Of a stretch of DNA of 64,000 nt, positions 35,373 to 46,777 are shown in pieces. Origin of the DNA: Marinobacter sp. (GTDB lineage Bacteria; Pseudomonadota; Gammaproteobacteria; Pseudomonadales; Oleiphilaceae); contig JAGYIS010000006.1 in assembly GCA_018402255.1 (NCBI GenBank), positions 1 to 64,000 of the forward strand, in the 5' to 3' direction. Position 1 is the first letter of the stretch, and each line of letters starts with the position of its first letter. Both the position numbers and the translations under genes were made by a program. Under the pieces are notes generated by a model. It made no database searches, was not told the DNA's origin, and saw only the letters and a program-made list of their open reading frames with translations.

Positions 35373-38370
35373 CCGGCAGTTTGATCAGCCTGGTACACAC
35401 AGACGGGATCACCAGCAAGGTCAGTACGGTGGATGCCAGCAGGCCAGAGATGATCGCCCAGGCCATGGGCGGCCACAGGGTGGAACTGGAGAATGCCAGG
35501 GGCAACAAGCCAGCGACGGTGGTCGCGGTGGTAAGCAGGATGGGGCGGGTGCGGCGTTCAACGGCGGTTCTGACCGCATCACGGATCGCCCTACCCTTCT
35601 CCAACTCACGATCCATCACATCCAGCAGCACAATGGCGTTGTTCACCACGATACCCACCAGCGCAATAACGCCCAATAGCGACTGAAAGCCGAACGGCGA
35701 CCCAGACAACACCAGGCCCGGGAAGATACCAACGGTGGCCAGAGGCACCGTCAGCAGGATAATCCCGACCCTGCGGAACGAGTTGAATTGCAACAGCAGG
35801 AAAAACAGCAGCAACAGCATGCCGATGGGTGCAGCTGTCAGCAGTGCGGTGTTGGCATCGCTGGAACCCTCAGCATCGCCGCCCATTTCGAGGCGGGTAC
35901 CCGCAGGTAAAGGCTGTTGCGCCAGTGCGGTATCCAGGCCATCCAGTACCTGGCTGAAGCTGAAGCCGGTGTCGAGGTTGGAGCTGACGGTATTCACCCT
36001 CACGCCGTTACGCAGGTATCTGGCCGCAGGCTCCCAAGTCGTCTCTACCGTAGCGACGGCAGACAGTGGAATAGCATCACCCTGGTCGTTATAGGTGTTA
36101 ACGGACAACAGCCGTGACAGCGACAGCGACGTACCTTCCCGGGACCGCAGGATCATGGGGATGGGATCGTCTTCCTGGCGGTAGCGCTCGGCCACCGCAC
36201 CAAAGCTCTGGCCATACAGGCTCTGGGCAACGTCAGCCCGGTTCAGCCCGTAGCGGGCAGCGGTCGCATCATCCACGTTGATGGCGATGCTGGGCACGCC
36301 AATATCCAGGTCGTGACGCACATCCACCGTACCTTTCACACCTCGCAGCAGAGCGAACAGCTGCTCTGTCGCCCTTGCCCGGGCATCATCATCGGCGTGG
36401 TACACCCGCACCTCGACCGGAGCCGCTCGGGGCGGACCCTGGCCCAGAATACCGACCGACAGATCGACCTCTGGCAGGTGAGCAGCCACTTCTTCCCGAA
36501 TCCAGGGGATCAGCTCATTGGTGTCTTCCAGAGTGGGTGTCCGGATAACCAGTCTGGCGCGATTTGGTGCCTGCGGGGAGCGCTGCAGGTTATAGTAAAA
36601 GGCCGGGCCTGCGTAGCCGACAAAACGATGCACTTCGAGAGTTTCAGGCCGGGTACGCACCGCCCGCTCAAGGCGCTCAGTGACCTCTGCGGTGCGAACC
36701 TGATCAGTGCCCTCCGGCATGTATAGTTCAACAATGACTCTGGGCCGGTCCGCGTTCGGGAAAAACTGCTGGGCCATGAACGGTGTCATGCCCAGGCTCA
36801 TGATCACCAACAAAGCACCCGCCAGAATCAGCCGACCGGGATAACGATAGACTAATCCGCCCAGAAAGCGCGCCAGGCCCATCAAGCGGTCACCCTGCAC
36901 ATTCTTCCTCGGCTTGAGAAAGCGGGCTGCCAGCAGTGGCACCGCAGAGATGGCCAGGAGATAGCTGACCGACAATGTCAGCATGATCATTACCGGCACA
37001 CCGCGGGTAAAATCTGCTGCGCCACCCTTGGCCATGAGCAGGGGGGCAAACGCCGCAAGCGTAGTTCCGGTAGAGGCACCAAGAGGGCCCGCAAGCTCAC
37101 CCACGGCTTTTCGTAAGGCATCCAGGCGGCGCATGCCCTCATCAAGGTGGCCCTGTATGTTCTCCACAATCACAATGGCGTTGTCGATCAGAATACCCAG
37201 CGAAATCACCATGCCGATCACGGCGATCTGGTGCAGCACACCACCACCCAGGTCATACAGACCGATACTGATCAACGCCACCATGGGCAGGATCGACGCC
37301 ACCAGCAGGCCCATTCGGATACCCATGCCGGTGAACACGACTGCCACGATGATCAGCACCGACAGCACCAGGCTCCAGGCCAGGTTGACCAGGCGCTCCG
37401 AAACCTTGTCTGGCTGAAAGAACATCTCGCGGATTTCGTAGGGGCCGATATCCGCTCGCACCTCGTCCAGTCGGTCGCGGATGCGCTCACCAAAACGGAT
37501 AGCATCGGTGCTGCCCTCCTCCATGATGATCGACAGCAACACCACGCGTTCACCGTCAAACCAGGTTTCTGGCTGGCGCGGCTCTGCGGGCCCCCGCCAT
37601 ACATCGGCAGCGGCAGCCAGGGGCACCTGAGAGCCATCGGGCAAGGCAATGGGCGTTGCCCGGATGTCATCGATATCGGCAAATTCGGTATTGGGCAGAA
37701 CGGATAGACGTTTGCCATCCACCACCACAAAACCGCCAGGGATGGTCTGGTTGCGCTGAGCCAGGGTTTCCAGCACACGTTTCGGCGAAATACCCAGGCG
37801 GAACAACGCGGCATCGTCCAGGGCCAGGGTGATCTGTTCATCGGCATCACCTTCCAGCTCAATCCGGGAGATGCCCTGAATGTCGGAGAGGTTCTGCTTC
37901 AGACGCTCGGCCACTTTCGACAGCTCGGTCACCGAAGACGACCCACCCACCGCCAGAACCACCGCCGGAATATCGATCAGGCGGTCATCCAGAGTCATCT
38001 GGCCGACGTCATCAGGAAAGTCCTGCCTGGCCCGTTCCATGGCCTGTCGCACCCTGTCCCAGGCGGGATCGGTATCGTAAATGTTGTCCCTGAGCTTGAG
38101 TCGAGACAGCGCCACGCCCGTTCGGGCAGTGCCAAAACTGAAATCCAGCTCTTCAACCTGGCGTAACTCATCGGTCAGGGGCCGCAGCACAAGGCGTTCA
38201 ACCGCTTCGGCACTGGCACCGGGGTAATTGACTGTGATCATGCCGGCCCGGTACGGAAAGCTCGGATCTTCCTGCCTGGGCATGGTGCTGTAGGCAGCAA
38301 TCCCCAGCAGGCAAAGCATGGTGACCACCATGCCCAGCAGGCGTTGGTAATTGAGCAGTCGGCGGGTCAT
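35344..38370 (-). CDS. RND-family efflux transporter, inner-membrane pump
   Basis: A 1008-residue RND pump, full length, with two halves of six helices plus large periplasmic loops. Features: N-terminal QEDPSFPYRAGMITVNYPGASAEAVERLV, the IDNAIVIVENI block near 390, the proton-relay region in the fourth helix, and VVNNAIVLLDVMDRELEKGRAIRDAV in the second half. Its partner adaptor is the next gene upstream on the strand (one-base overlap). No outer-membrane channel gene is nearby. Substrates unknown. Confidence 0.93.
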   Translation of the reverse strand: MTRRLLNYQRLLGMVVTMLCLLGIAAYSTMPRQEDPSFPYRAGMITVNYPGASAEAVERLVLRPLTDELRQVEELDFSFGTARTGVALSRLKLRDNIYDTDPAWDRVRQAMERARQDFPDDVGQMTLDDRLIDIPAVVLAVGGSSSVTELSKVAERLKQNLSDIQGISRIELEGDADEQITLALDDAALFRLGISPKRVLETLAQRNQTIPGGFVVVDGKRLSVLPNTEFADIDDIRATPIALPDGSQVPLAAAADVWRGPAEPRQPETWFDGERVVLLSIIMEEGSTDAIRFGERIRDRLDEVRADIGPYEIREMFFQPDKVSERLVNLAWSLVLSVLIIVAVVFTGMGIRMGLLVASILPMVALISIGLYDLGGGVLHQIAVIGMVISLGILIDNAIVIVENIQGHLDEGMRRLDALRKAVGELAGPLGASTGTTLAAFAPLLMAKGGAADFTRGVPVMIMLTLSVSYLLAISAVPLLAARFLKPRKNVQGDRLMGLARFLGGLVYRYPGRLILAGALLVIMSLGMTPFMAQQFFPNADRPRVIVELYMPEGTDQVRTAEVTERLERAVRTRPETLEVHRFVGYAGPAFYYNLQRSPQAPNRARLVIRTPTLEDTNELIPWIREEVAAHLPEVDLSVGILGQGPPRAAPVEVRVYHADDDARARATEQLFALLRGVKGTVDVRHDLDIGVPSIAINVDDATAARYGLNRADVAQSLYGQSFGAVAERYRQEDDPIPMILRSREGTSLSLSRLLSVNTYNDQGDAIPLSAVATVETTWEPAARYLRNGVRVNTVSSNLDTGFSFSQVLDGLDTALAQQPLPAGTRLEMGGDAEGSSDANTALLTAAPIGMLLLLFFLLLQFNSFRRVGIILLTVPLATVGIFPGLVLSGSPFGFQSLLGVIALVGIVVNNAIVLLDVMDRELEKGRAIRDAVRTAVERRTRPILLTTATTVAGLLPLAFSSSTLWPPMAWAIISGLLASTVLTLLVIPSVCTRLIKLPVSEPENAPA

Positions 38371-39464
38371 CAGCGAACCTCCACCCGGTCACCGTCCACC
38401 AGACGGGTGGTACCGGCATACACCACCTGATCACCGGCGGCCAGCTCACCGGGATGCACCATCACGCGTTCACCGATAACACGGTCTATCTCCACCGTTA
38501 CCCGATGGGCAATCGCATCTTCAACCCTGAACACACTGGTGCCGGAGTCGTTACGCACCACCGCCAGCAAGGGCACGGTCATGGCAGACGCACGCACCGG
38601 CGTGATACCGACTTCTACCGGCTCGCCAGCACCAAGGGCGTGCACCGGCAAGCTCACCAGAACCGGATGCAGCTCACCACGAATGGAGCTACCCCGGGCG
38701 ATTTCGATCACGGTGCCGGTTTCCGGCGCTCGATTGCGATCCTGAACAGACCAGACCGGCAGCTCCTGCCCAACCCGCACATGACTCAGCAAGTGCGCCG
38801 GCACCCGAACTTCCACCTCCCGGCCAAGCGGGGAAGACAAACGCATCACCGGCTGGCCGGCCGATACAAACTCATCCCGCTCTACCAGCAAAGCCTCAAC
38901 CTGACCGCCGAATGGCGCTTTCAGTACACTTTCTTCGAGCAGGCGCGTGGCTTCTGCCAGTGACGCCTCGGCAGTGGCCATGCTGGCTCTCAGGGAATCC
39001 CGGCGGGCAGCAATCTGTTCCAGATTCTGCTCGGATACCACACCACGCTGATGCAGTCGGCTGGAGCGTTCCCACTCTCTCTGGGCCTGATCAAACTGGG
39101 TTCTGAGTTCTTCTATGCGGGCAAGGGCGGAGTCTCTGGCGGGCTCCAGGGCCGGGTTATAGAGCCGGGCGAGCACATCGCCGGTCTTTACGTTCTGGCC
39201 CAACTCGATGGCGCGCTCCCTCAGCGTACCGCTGACCTGAAACGTCAGCGTCGCGCGCTGGGAAGCGCGCACAATACCGGAGAAGCGCAGCGGGATTTCT
39301 TCAATTTCGCCGCCGGTGACCTCGGCCACACGCACAGACACTGCCGTGTTTTCCGACGAGCTTTCGCCGGAGCTGTCAGTACCACCACGACAACCCGACA
39401 GCACCAGAACCGCCAGCACAAGGCCAACAAAAGTAGATAAAACACCGCGCTTGATGAGAGACAT
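38370..39464 (-). CDS. RND efflux periplasmic adaptor lipoprotein
   Basis: A 364-residue membrane-fusion protein with a lipobox (LVLSGC) after a hydrophobic N-terminus. Barrel-sandwich landmarks are VSGTLRERAIELGQNVKTGDVLARL and, on the far side of the coiled coil, LEESVLKAPFGGQVEALLVERDEFVSAGQPVMRL. The start at 39464 gives the lipoprotein signal; the longer frame to 39536 does not. First gene of the efflux operon, divergent from the TetR gene. Confidence 0.9.
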   Translation of the reverse strand: MSLIKRGVLSTFVGLVLAVLVLSGCRGGTDSSGESSSENTAVSVRVAEVTGGEIEEIPLRFSGIVRASQRATLTFQVSGTLRERAIELGQNVKTGDVLARLYNPALEPARDSALARIEELRTQFDQAQREWERSSRLHQRGVVSEQNLEQIAARRDSLRASMATAEASLAEATRLLEESVLKAPFGGQVEALLVERDEFVSAGQPVMRLSSPLGREVEVRVPAHLLSHVRVGQELPVWSVQDRNRAPETGTVIEIARGSSIRGELHPVLVSLPVHALGAGEPVEVGITPVRASAMTVPLLAVVRNDSGTSVFRVEDAIAHRVTVEIDRVIGERVMVHPGELAAGDQVVYAGTTRLVDGDRVEVR

Positions 39465-39551
39465 AAGGTTCAGCCCCTTTCCCTGAAAAGTTGATTGTTG
39501 GCCCACCGTCCAATGGCGGCCGCCGATTATTTTCAAACATCATGTCATTCT

Positions 39552-39566
39552 TTGACAAATTGTCAA
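39552..39566. promoter_or_regulatory. Candidate operator for the efflux TetR regulator
   Basis: A perfect palindrome TTGACAA-A-TTGTCAA in the divergent promoter region between the adaptor gene and the TetR gene. TTGACA could also double as a -35 element. Confidence 0.6.
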
Positions 39567-39627
39567 TAATCGGTTTTCATTCACTTTCAGGTATCATGCA
39601 GCCAACGCACAGGAAGCCGGGAACACG

Positions 39628-40263
39628 ATGAACGAACCCCTGAAGTCACGACGGGAACGGGAAAAGCAGGCAAGGTATGAGGCCATTCTGGACGCCGCTG
39701 AGCAGGTGTTCTCGGAGAAAGGCTATGAGCGTACCTCGATGGACGACATCGCCCGTGTTGCCAGCCTCAGCCGGGCACTTCTCTACGTCTATTTCAAAGA
39801 CAAAGCGGCGATTCAGCGCGGCATCATGTTGCGGGCCGGCCAGAGCCTGGTAGCGCGTTTCGAGAACGCTCGCAGTACCGCCGATTCAGGTTTGGCGCAA
39901 ATACGGGCCATGGGTGAGGCTTATTATCGATTCTACCTTGAAGAGCCGGATTATTTTTCAGCACTGACCACGGCCGCTACCGTCCTCGCCGAGGCGGATG
40001 AAGATCAGACCAGAGAGATGCTCTGCTCCAAGAATGAACTGATGACGCTGATGACCGCCGCCATCCACACCGGCCTTGAAGACGGCACCATGAGTCGCGA
40101 ACGAATCAGCTCGCCCGCCTACACCGCACTTTACCTGCGCGGCGCCCTGCACGGCGTGATTATGCTGTGCCAGGCAGAAACCACGCAGACCAGCAGCTTT
40201 CCGGCGGATGCGTTGATTCGCCACACCATGGACATGCTGACCCGCTCTATCGCCAGCCAGTAA
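39628..40263 (+). CDS. TetR/AcrR-family regulator of the efflux genes
   Basis: A 211-residue repressor. Helix-turn-helix: YEAILDAAEQVFSEKGYERTSMDDIARVASLSRALLYVYFKDK, residues about 13-58. The remaining helical part is the drug-binding half. Divergent from the RND adaptor/pump operon with a palindrome between them, the usual AcrR-type arrangement. Convergent with astB, nine bases apart. Confidence 0.9.
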   Translation: MNEPLKSRREREKQARYEAILDAAEQVFSEKGYERTSMDDIARVASLSRALLYVYFKDKAAIQRGIMLRAGQSLVARFENARSTADSGLAQIRAMGEAYYRFYLEEPDYFSALTTAATVLAEADEDQTREMLCSKNELMTLMTAAIHTGLEDGTMSRERISSPAYTALYLRGALHGVIMLCQAETTQTSSFPADALIRHTMDMLTRSIASQ

Positions 40264-40272
40264 CGTCCCGGC

Positions 40273-41613
40273 TCACAACTGGAAGTCGTAGATTGAGCCA
40301 AGACCCAGAATCCCGGTGAGCTCGTCCAGTGCCTTACGCACCTCGTCGAGCAACATCGGGTCGGCCAGGTCCTGTTGATCAAGCTCCGTGCGGTAATGGG
40401 CATTCACCCAGGCAACCAGACGGTCATACAGGGCATCGGTGAGAATCACCCCCCGGTTGATGGCGTGCAGTTCCTCATCGTTGAGCACCACGCGCAGTCT
40501 CAGGCAAGCCGGGCCGCCGCCGTTTCTCATGGACTGTTTAACGTCAAATACCTCAACATGGGTGATCGGGCCGTCCGCTTTCACCAGTTGATCCAGATAA
40601 CGGCTCACCGATGCAATCTCCCGGCATTCGCCAGGCACCGCCAGCAACATGCCATCGGGCGTGTTCAGCAGCTGACTGTTGAACAGATAAGAGGCAACGG
40701 CGTCTGCCATCGGCACGTCGGCAGCAGATACTCTGACTGCCGCCAGTTCTGCACCCGTCAACCGGTCACGTATATCGGACAGCATCCGATCTTCGTCCAG
40801 AAACGCCAGTTCGTGATAGAACAGACAATTACCGTTGCCCACAGCAATCACATCGTTGTGGAACACACCGGCATCGATGGCGGCCGGGTTCTGCTGGGCA
40901 AACACTGCATGACGGTCGGTCAGCCCGTGCAGCCGGGCCACTGACCGGGACGCTTCCAGGGATTGCCGGGCGGGGTATTTTGCCGGTGCCGGAGCCTGCT
41001 CATTAAAGGCCACCTGGCCGTACACAAACAACTCCACCCCCGGCTCACCGTAACGACCGCACAGGCGGGTGTGGTTGGCGGCGCCCTCATCCCCGAAATG
41101 ACTCACCGACGGCAAGGCCGGGTGATGGGCAAAATAGCTCTCATCGGTAAAGATCGATTTCAGCGCACGCCCGGTGACTTTGTGCTCGATGGAACGATGG
41201 AACTTTGCGCTCAGGTTGGCGGGGGTAAAGTGCACCCGGTGATCCGCGGTATCGGCGCTGGGCGACACCGTAGCTGCGTTGGCCGTCCACATGGCGGATG
41301 CCGAAGACACCGCCGCCAGAATCGACGGATCGGTCGCAGCGGCACGCTCCAGAATCTGCCGGTCGTTACCCTCAAAGCCCAACGCTCGCAAAGTCGGAAT
41401 ATGGGGCCGTTCATGGGGCGGCAAAATGCCCTGCACGTAGCCACGGTCCGCCAGCTGTTTCATCTTGGCCAGGCCTTGCAGGGCAGCCTCTTTAGGATTG
41501 GCTACCGAGTTAACATTGGATTTGGACGCCACATTCCCCCAGGACAAGCCGGCGTAGTTATGGGTGGGCCCAACCAGCCCGTCAAAATTCGCTTCAACCG
41601 CGTGTTTCACCAT
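40273..41613 (-). CDS. astB: N-succinylarginine dihydrolase
   Basis: A 446-residue enzyme of the arginine succinyltransferase pathway that removes two ammonia and CO2 from N2-succinylarginine to give succinylornithine. The N-terminus [25 protein letters not shown] is the strong family signature, and [17 protein letters not shown] contains the catalytic Cys region. Last gene of the aruCFGDB block (aruB in Pseudomonas). Full length. Confidence 0.95.
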   Translation of the reverse strand: MVKHAVEANFDGLVGPTHNYAGLSWGNVASKSNVNSVANPKEAALQGLAKMKQLADRGYVQGILPPHERPHIPTLRALGFEGNDRQILERAAATDPSILAAVSSASAMWTANAATVSPSADTADHRVHFTPANLSAKFHRSIEHKVTGRALKSIFTDESYFAHHPALPSVSHFGDEGAANHTRLCGRYGEPGVELFVYGQVAFNEQAPAPAKYPARQSLEASRSVARLHGLTDRHAVFAQQNPAAIDAGVFHNDVIAVGNGNCLFYHELAFLDEDRMLSDIRDRLTGAELAAVRVSAADVPMADAVASYLFNSQLLNTPDGMLLAVPGECREIASVSRYLDQLVKADGPITHVEVFDVKQSMRNGGGPACLRLRVVLNDEELHAINRGVILTDALYDRLVAWVNAHYRTELDQQDLADPMLLDEVRKALDELTGILGLGSIYDFQL

Positions 41614-41627
41614 AGCTGGCTTTCCTG

Positions 41628-43109
<1,482 letters not shown>

Positions 43110-43147
43110 TTACCTCCCGGATCGGAAATTCACCAGCCAGTGCAGCA

Positions 43148-44280
43148 TTAATCCTGCCCGTGCCGGTTATGATAATTGCGGACTCGGTCAAGAATCCTGT
43201 CATCCTCATCGTCCTGCCCTCTCAGGTTATGGATGGGCGATAAACTGCCTTCCTTCAAGGGGGCAAGGCGAACCGGATCGCCGGATTCCACCTGCAGGGC
43301 GTCGGCGACCTCACGGGTAATGCGCACCGTGTCTGGCCCTATGCAATCCATCGGTACGGTGGTCACCCGGAAGTTCCGGAACGAGCGATTGGAGATCATC
43401 GCCCTTTGCTCAGGCGGCACATCCAGATTGATCGGTTTACTGACCACCATGGCGTGCCGGTTAATAGACTCCCGCACACTGCGGATGGTGTTGATGAAGG
43501 CTTCAACCACCGGCCCACCGTCAAAAATATCCACCATTCCGTTAAAGTTAAAGCCTTCCGCCTGCAGCATCTTCAGGGCCGGGCGGGTGTTCTCGTGCAC
43601 CATGCCCACCACTGCCCGGGCCGCGTCTGGCAGCATCGGAAGGTAAATCGGGTACTTGGGCATCAACTCGGCAATAAAAGATTTGTTGCCAAGGCCCGAG
43701 AGCATGTCGGCGCGGATGAATTCCATATCAAAGAACTTGCTGCCCAGCGCATCCCATAACGGACTCCGCCCCTCTTTATCAGAGACGCCTCTCATTTCTG
43801 CAATTACTTTGTCGGAGAAGTTCTTGCGAAAATCGTCCAGATACATGAATCGGCAGCGCGATAAAAGCAGGCCATTTCCTCCCCCTTGTAATCGTCCGAC
43901 AACAGTAGCGAGCAAATTTCAGTATGGTCGGTCATGTCGTTAGACAAATGCAGCGTTGGCGTGCGCACGTGCACTCCCAGCTCCCGAGAGGCGTTTACCG
44001 TCACGCTCAGCCGGTAGTTATAGAACACTTCCTCCAGCCCTACCCGGGCCTCAATTCCGCTGATGCCCACCGTTTGTTTGGCGCGGGTATCTTCCAGGGC
44101 AAACAGGTAAAGGCCGGCTTCTGGCGCGCACCGCTGGCTGAACGAGTCTCGGGTACGTTCGATCTTGCGTTGCAGCAAATCCCGATCTGCAGGCAGGGTG
44201 GTCAGACCTTTCCCCGCGTTCTGTGCCATTCGGTAGAGATCTTCAAGATCGCCTTCCTGCAACGGGCGGATAACCAGCAT
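43148..44280 (-). pseudogene. aruG: Arginine N-succinyltransferase, second subunit, frameshifted
   Basis: One of two paired acyltransferase subunits that succinylate arginine. The N-terminal frame (MLVIRPLQEGDLEDLYRMAQNAG, LTTLPADRDLLQRKIERTRDSF) breaks at DDYKG, where one C of a CCCCC run (43881-43885) seems missing. With six, the protein would run YKGGGNGLLLSRCRFMYLDDFRKNF and reach the normal stop at 43148. Repaired length is about 378 residues or slightly less. The break is within a homopolymer in a conserved motif, so error is likely. Confidence 0.88.
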
Positions 44281-44307
44281 ATTACGCCCTCCCCTGCGTG
44301 ATGGTTG

Positions 44308-45324
44308 TCATAGCGGCGAGATCCTTACCGGGTCCCCGGCATTGCGGTTGAGTGCATGCCAGGTGCTCACGGGCACTTTGACTTCGTCGGCCAGGGTTTC
44401 CGCAACGGGGGTCAGCAGGCATCGGAAATCTGCCCCTTCGCCGGCACTGATCAGGCAGGTTTCACCATCGGGCGTTTCGCTGCCGTGAAGGGTTTTGCAC
44501 TGGCTGGTCACGAGGGTTTTCAGGCTGTCGGTGCGGGCTTCCAGCACTGGCCCGCCGTCGAAGATGTCGACATAACATCCAGGCTGAAAGCCTTCCCGTT
44601 GCAGCAGGCTGTAATTGGCCTGGGTCAGCGGGTGCGCCTCGCCCAGTGCTGCTTGTGCTTCTGTGCTGAGCAAGGTGACGTAAACCGGGTTGGGTGGCAT
44701 CAGTTCGGCAATAAAGGTTTTGCTGAGCTGGCCGGAATATTGGTCGGCGGTTTCAAAATCCATGTTGAAGAAGTGCCGGCCCAGGCTGTCCCAAAACGGG
44801 ACGCTGCCGTCTTCATGCTGTATGCCCTGGATTTCAACCACGGTGCGGTTAGTGAACCATTCCCGATGGCTGGCAATGAACATCATTCTGGCGCGGGAGA
44901 GCAATTCGAACGCGGAGGTTTCGCGCAGTTCGGGCTGCAGGGTGAAGGCGCACAGCAGGGTGAGGTCGGTCAGGGCGTGGCTTGGATAGAGCACTTCCAC
45001 GCGACGGGAGACGTTGAGTTCGTGGGAGGCATGGATGAGGTTGTCACGGCGGTAGTTGTAGAACGGTTGGCCGTTGCCTGCCCGAGTGTCTATGCCGGCG
45101 GTGCCGGCGAGTTGGCCGGTGTCGGTGTCTTCGAGTACGAAGATCAGGCGGCGCGCGGTGTTGGCGTCGGTTTTGTTGGCGAAGCTGGCCTGGGAGTGTT
45201 CGAGCTTTCGGGCCAGGGTTTCTTCGATTTTGGGCAGGGTGGACGATAACCTGCCTTTTTGGGCATTGGCCAGTTCCAGAATCTGCTGTAGATCATCCAG
45301 CCTGGCTGGTCTTACTTGCCACAT
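44308..45324 (-). CDS. aruF: Arginine N-succinyltransferase, first subunit
   Basis: A 338-residue AstA-family protein: MWQVRPARLDDLQQILELANAQKG at the start, GIDTRAGNGQPFYNYRRDNLIHASHELN, and FWDSLGRHFFNMDFETADQYSG near 185. It is homologous to aruG, as in Pseudomonas where AruF and AruG form one heteromeric enzyme. Same strand as aruC, aruG, astD and astB. Confidence 0.92.
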   Translation of the reverse strand: MWQVRPARLDDLQQILELANAQKGRLSSTLPKIEETLARKLEHSQASFANKTDANTARRLIFVLEDTDTGQLAGTAGIDTRAGNGQPFYNYRRDNLIHASHELNVSRRVEVLYPSHALTDLTLLCAFTLQPELRETSAFELLSRARMMFIASHREWFTNRTVVEIQGIQHEDGSVPFWDSLGRHFFNMDFETADQYSGQLSKTFIAELMPPNPVYVTLLSTEAQAALGEAHPLTQANYSLLQREGFQPGCYVDIFDGGPVLEARTDSLKTLVTSQCKTLHGSETPDGETCLISAGEGADFRCLLTPVAETLADEVKVPVSTWHALNRNAGDPVRISPL

Positions 45325-45373
45325 GGCAATGACTCCCGGGGTCTAACTGCGACTGTTGAGATTGCCGACCGGT

Positions 45374-45479
45374 GGCGAGGCGGGCACTGCTTCCGGGAAC
45401 CGCTACAAGCACTTCCCTGTGCGCTTCGTTCCGGCCATCCATGGCCTCCAAGATTCCCGGAAGCAGTGCCCGCCTCGCC
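45374..45479. repeat. Structured palindromic repeat, copy 2
   Basis: A perfect 26-bp inverted repeat (45374-45399 and 45454-45479) encloses a 54-base core differing from copy 1 at only three positions. The GGCC mini-hairpin is kept; the GCAC one is weakened by two of the changes. The innermost nine bases of the arms are shared with copy 1, while the outer arms differ yet remain perfectly complementary. It lies between aruF and aruC. Confidence 0.9.
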
Positions 45480-45501
45480 CCCTTCCACTTACTATGCCGT
45501 C

Positions 45502-46719
45502 TTACTGCACCGTCAGCTTTTTAACCGCCGCTTCAAACCGCTCAAGCGCATCATCAATATCGGATTCCGGGATGATCAGCGACGGCGCGAGACGCACGAC
45601 GTTGGCGCCGGCAATCAGCACCATCACGCCTTCATCCAGGCCGGCGTTGAGGAAATCTTTGGCTTTGCCCTGCCACTTTTCAGTCAGCACACACCCCAAG
45701 AGTAGACCAGCACCGCGCACTTCGGAAAACACGCCGTAGCGTTCGCCGATGTCCATCATGCCTTTGCGCAGTTTGTCAGAACGGGCTTTGACGCCTTTCA
45801 GAATGTCTGGCTGGCTGACCGTGTCGATGACTTTCTGGGCCACGGCGCAGGCCAGGGCGTTGCCGCCGTAGGTGCTGCCGTGGGTGCCGACGCCCAGGCT
45901 TTTAGCGGCTTCGGCGGTGGTCAGCATGGCGGCTACCGGGAAGCCGCCGCCCAGGCCTTTGGCGCTGGTGAGGATGTCGGGCACCACGTTGTACATTTCA
46001 TAGGCGTACAGGTGGCCGGTGCGGCCGACGCCGCTTTGTACTTCGTCAAAGACCAGCAAGGCGTTGTTGTCGTCGCACAGCTGACGCAGGCCTTTCAGGA
46101 ATTCTGGGTCTGCGGGCATGACGCCGCCTTCGCCCTGGATGGGTTCAACCACCACGGCGCAGGTTTTTTCTTTGGAGATTAATGCCTTTACCGAATCCAG
46201 GTTGTTGAACTCGGCATGGTGGATGCCGCCCGGGGCAGGCTCGAAGCCTTCCAGGTATTTGGGCTGTCCGCCCACGCTGACGGTGAACAGGGTGCGGCCA
46301 TGGAAGGAGTTGGTGAACGAGATAATCTCGTGCTTCTCCGGGCCGTAATGTTCCCAGGCGTAACGGCGGACCAGTTTGAAGGCGGCTTCGTTGGCTTCAG
46401 CGCCGGAGTTGGCGAAGAACACGCGGTCAGCGAAGGTCTGGTCACACAAGGTTTTGGCGAGGCGCAGGGCGGGCTCGTTGGTCATGACGTTAGACAGGTG
46501 CCAGATTTTTTCGGACTGTTCCTGCAATACGCCCACCAGGCCTGGGTGGCAATGGCCGAGGCTGGTGACGGCTATGCCACCTTGCAGGTCAACAAACTCC
46601 CGGCCCTCCTGATCCCACACGCGGGAGCCCTCACCTCGCACCGGGATGATGTTACCGGGGGCGTAGTTGGGCACCATTACTTCATCAAACAGTTCGCGGG
46701 AGACAGGTTCTCTGTTCAT
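45502..46719 (-). CDS. aruC: Succinylornithine/acetylornithine aminotransferase
   Basis: A 405-residue class-III PLP aminotransferase. FANSGAEANEAAFKLVRRYAWEHYG lies near 103, SFHGRTLFTVSVGGQ near 138, and the Schiff-base Lys sits in ILTSAKGLGGGFPVAAML near 250. In Pseudomonas AruC/ArgM converts succinylornithine to its semialdehyde and can also act in arginine synthesis. First gene of the aru block. Naming argD or astC would be equally fair. Confidence 0.9.
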   Translation of the reverse strand: MNREPVSRELFDEVMVPNYAPGNIIPVRGEGSRVWDQEGREFVDLQGGIAVTSLGHCHPGLVGVLQEQSEKIWHLSNVMTNEPALRLAKTLCDQTFADRVFFANSGAEANEAAFKLVRRYAWEHYGPEKHEIISFTNSFHGRTLFTVSVGGQPKYLEGFEPAPGGIHHAEFNNLDSVKALISKEKTCAVVVEPIQGEGGVMPADPEFLKGLRQLCDDNNALLVFDEVQSGVGRTGHLYAYEMYNVVPDILTSAKGLGGGFPVAAMLTTAEAAKSLGVGTHGSTYGGNALACAVAQKVIDTVSQPDILKGVKARSDKLRKGMMDIGERYGVFSEVRGAGLLLGCVLTEKWQGKAKDFLNAGLDEGVMVLIAGANVVRLAPSLIIPESDIDDALERFEAAVKKLTVQ

Positions 46720-46777
46720 GGATCTCTCTCAGTGACTCATTGCTAAGTGACGGGGTGAATGCCCCATAATACGCCAC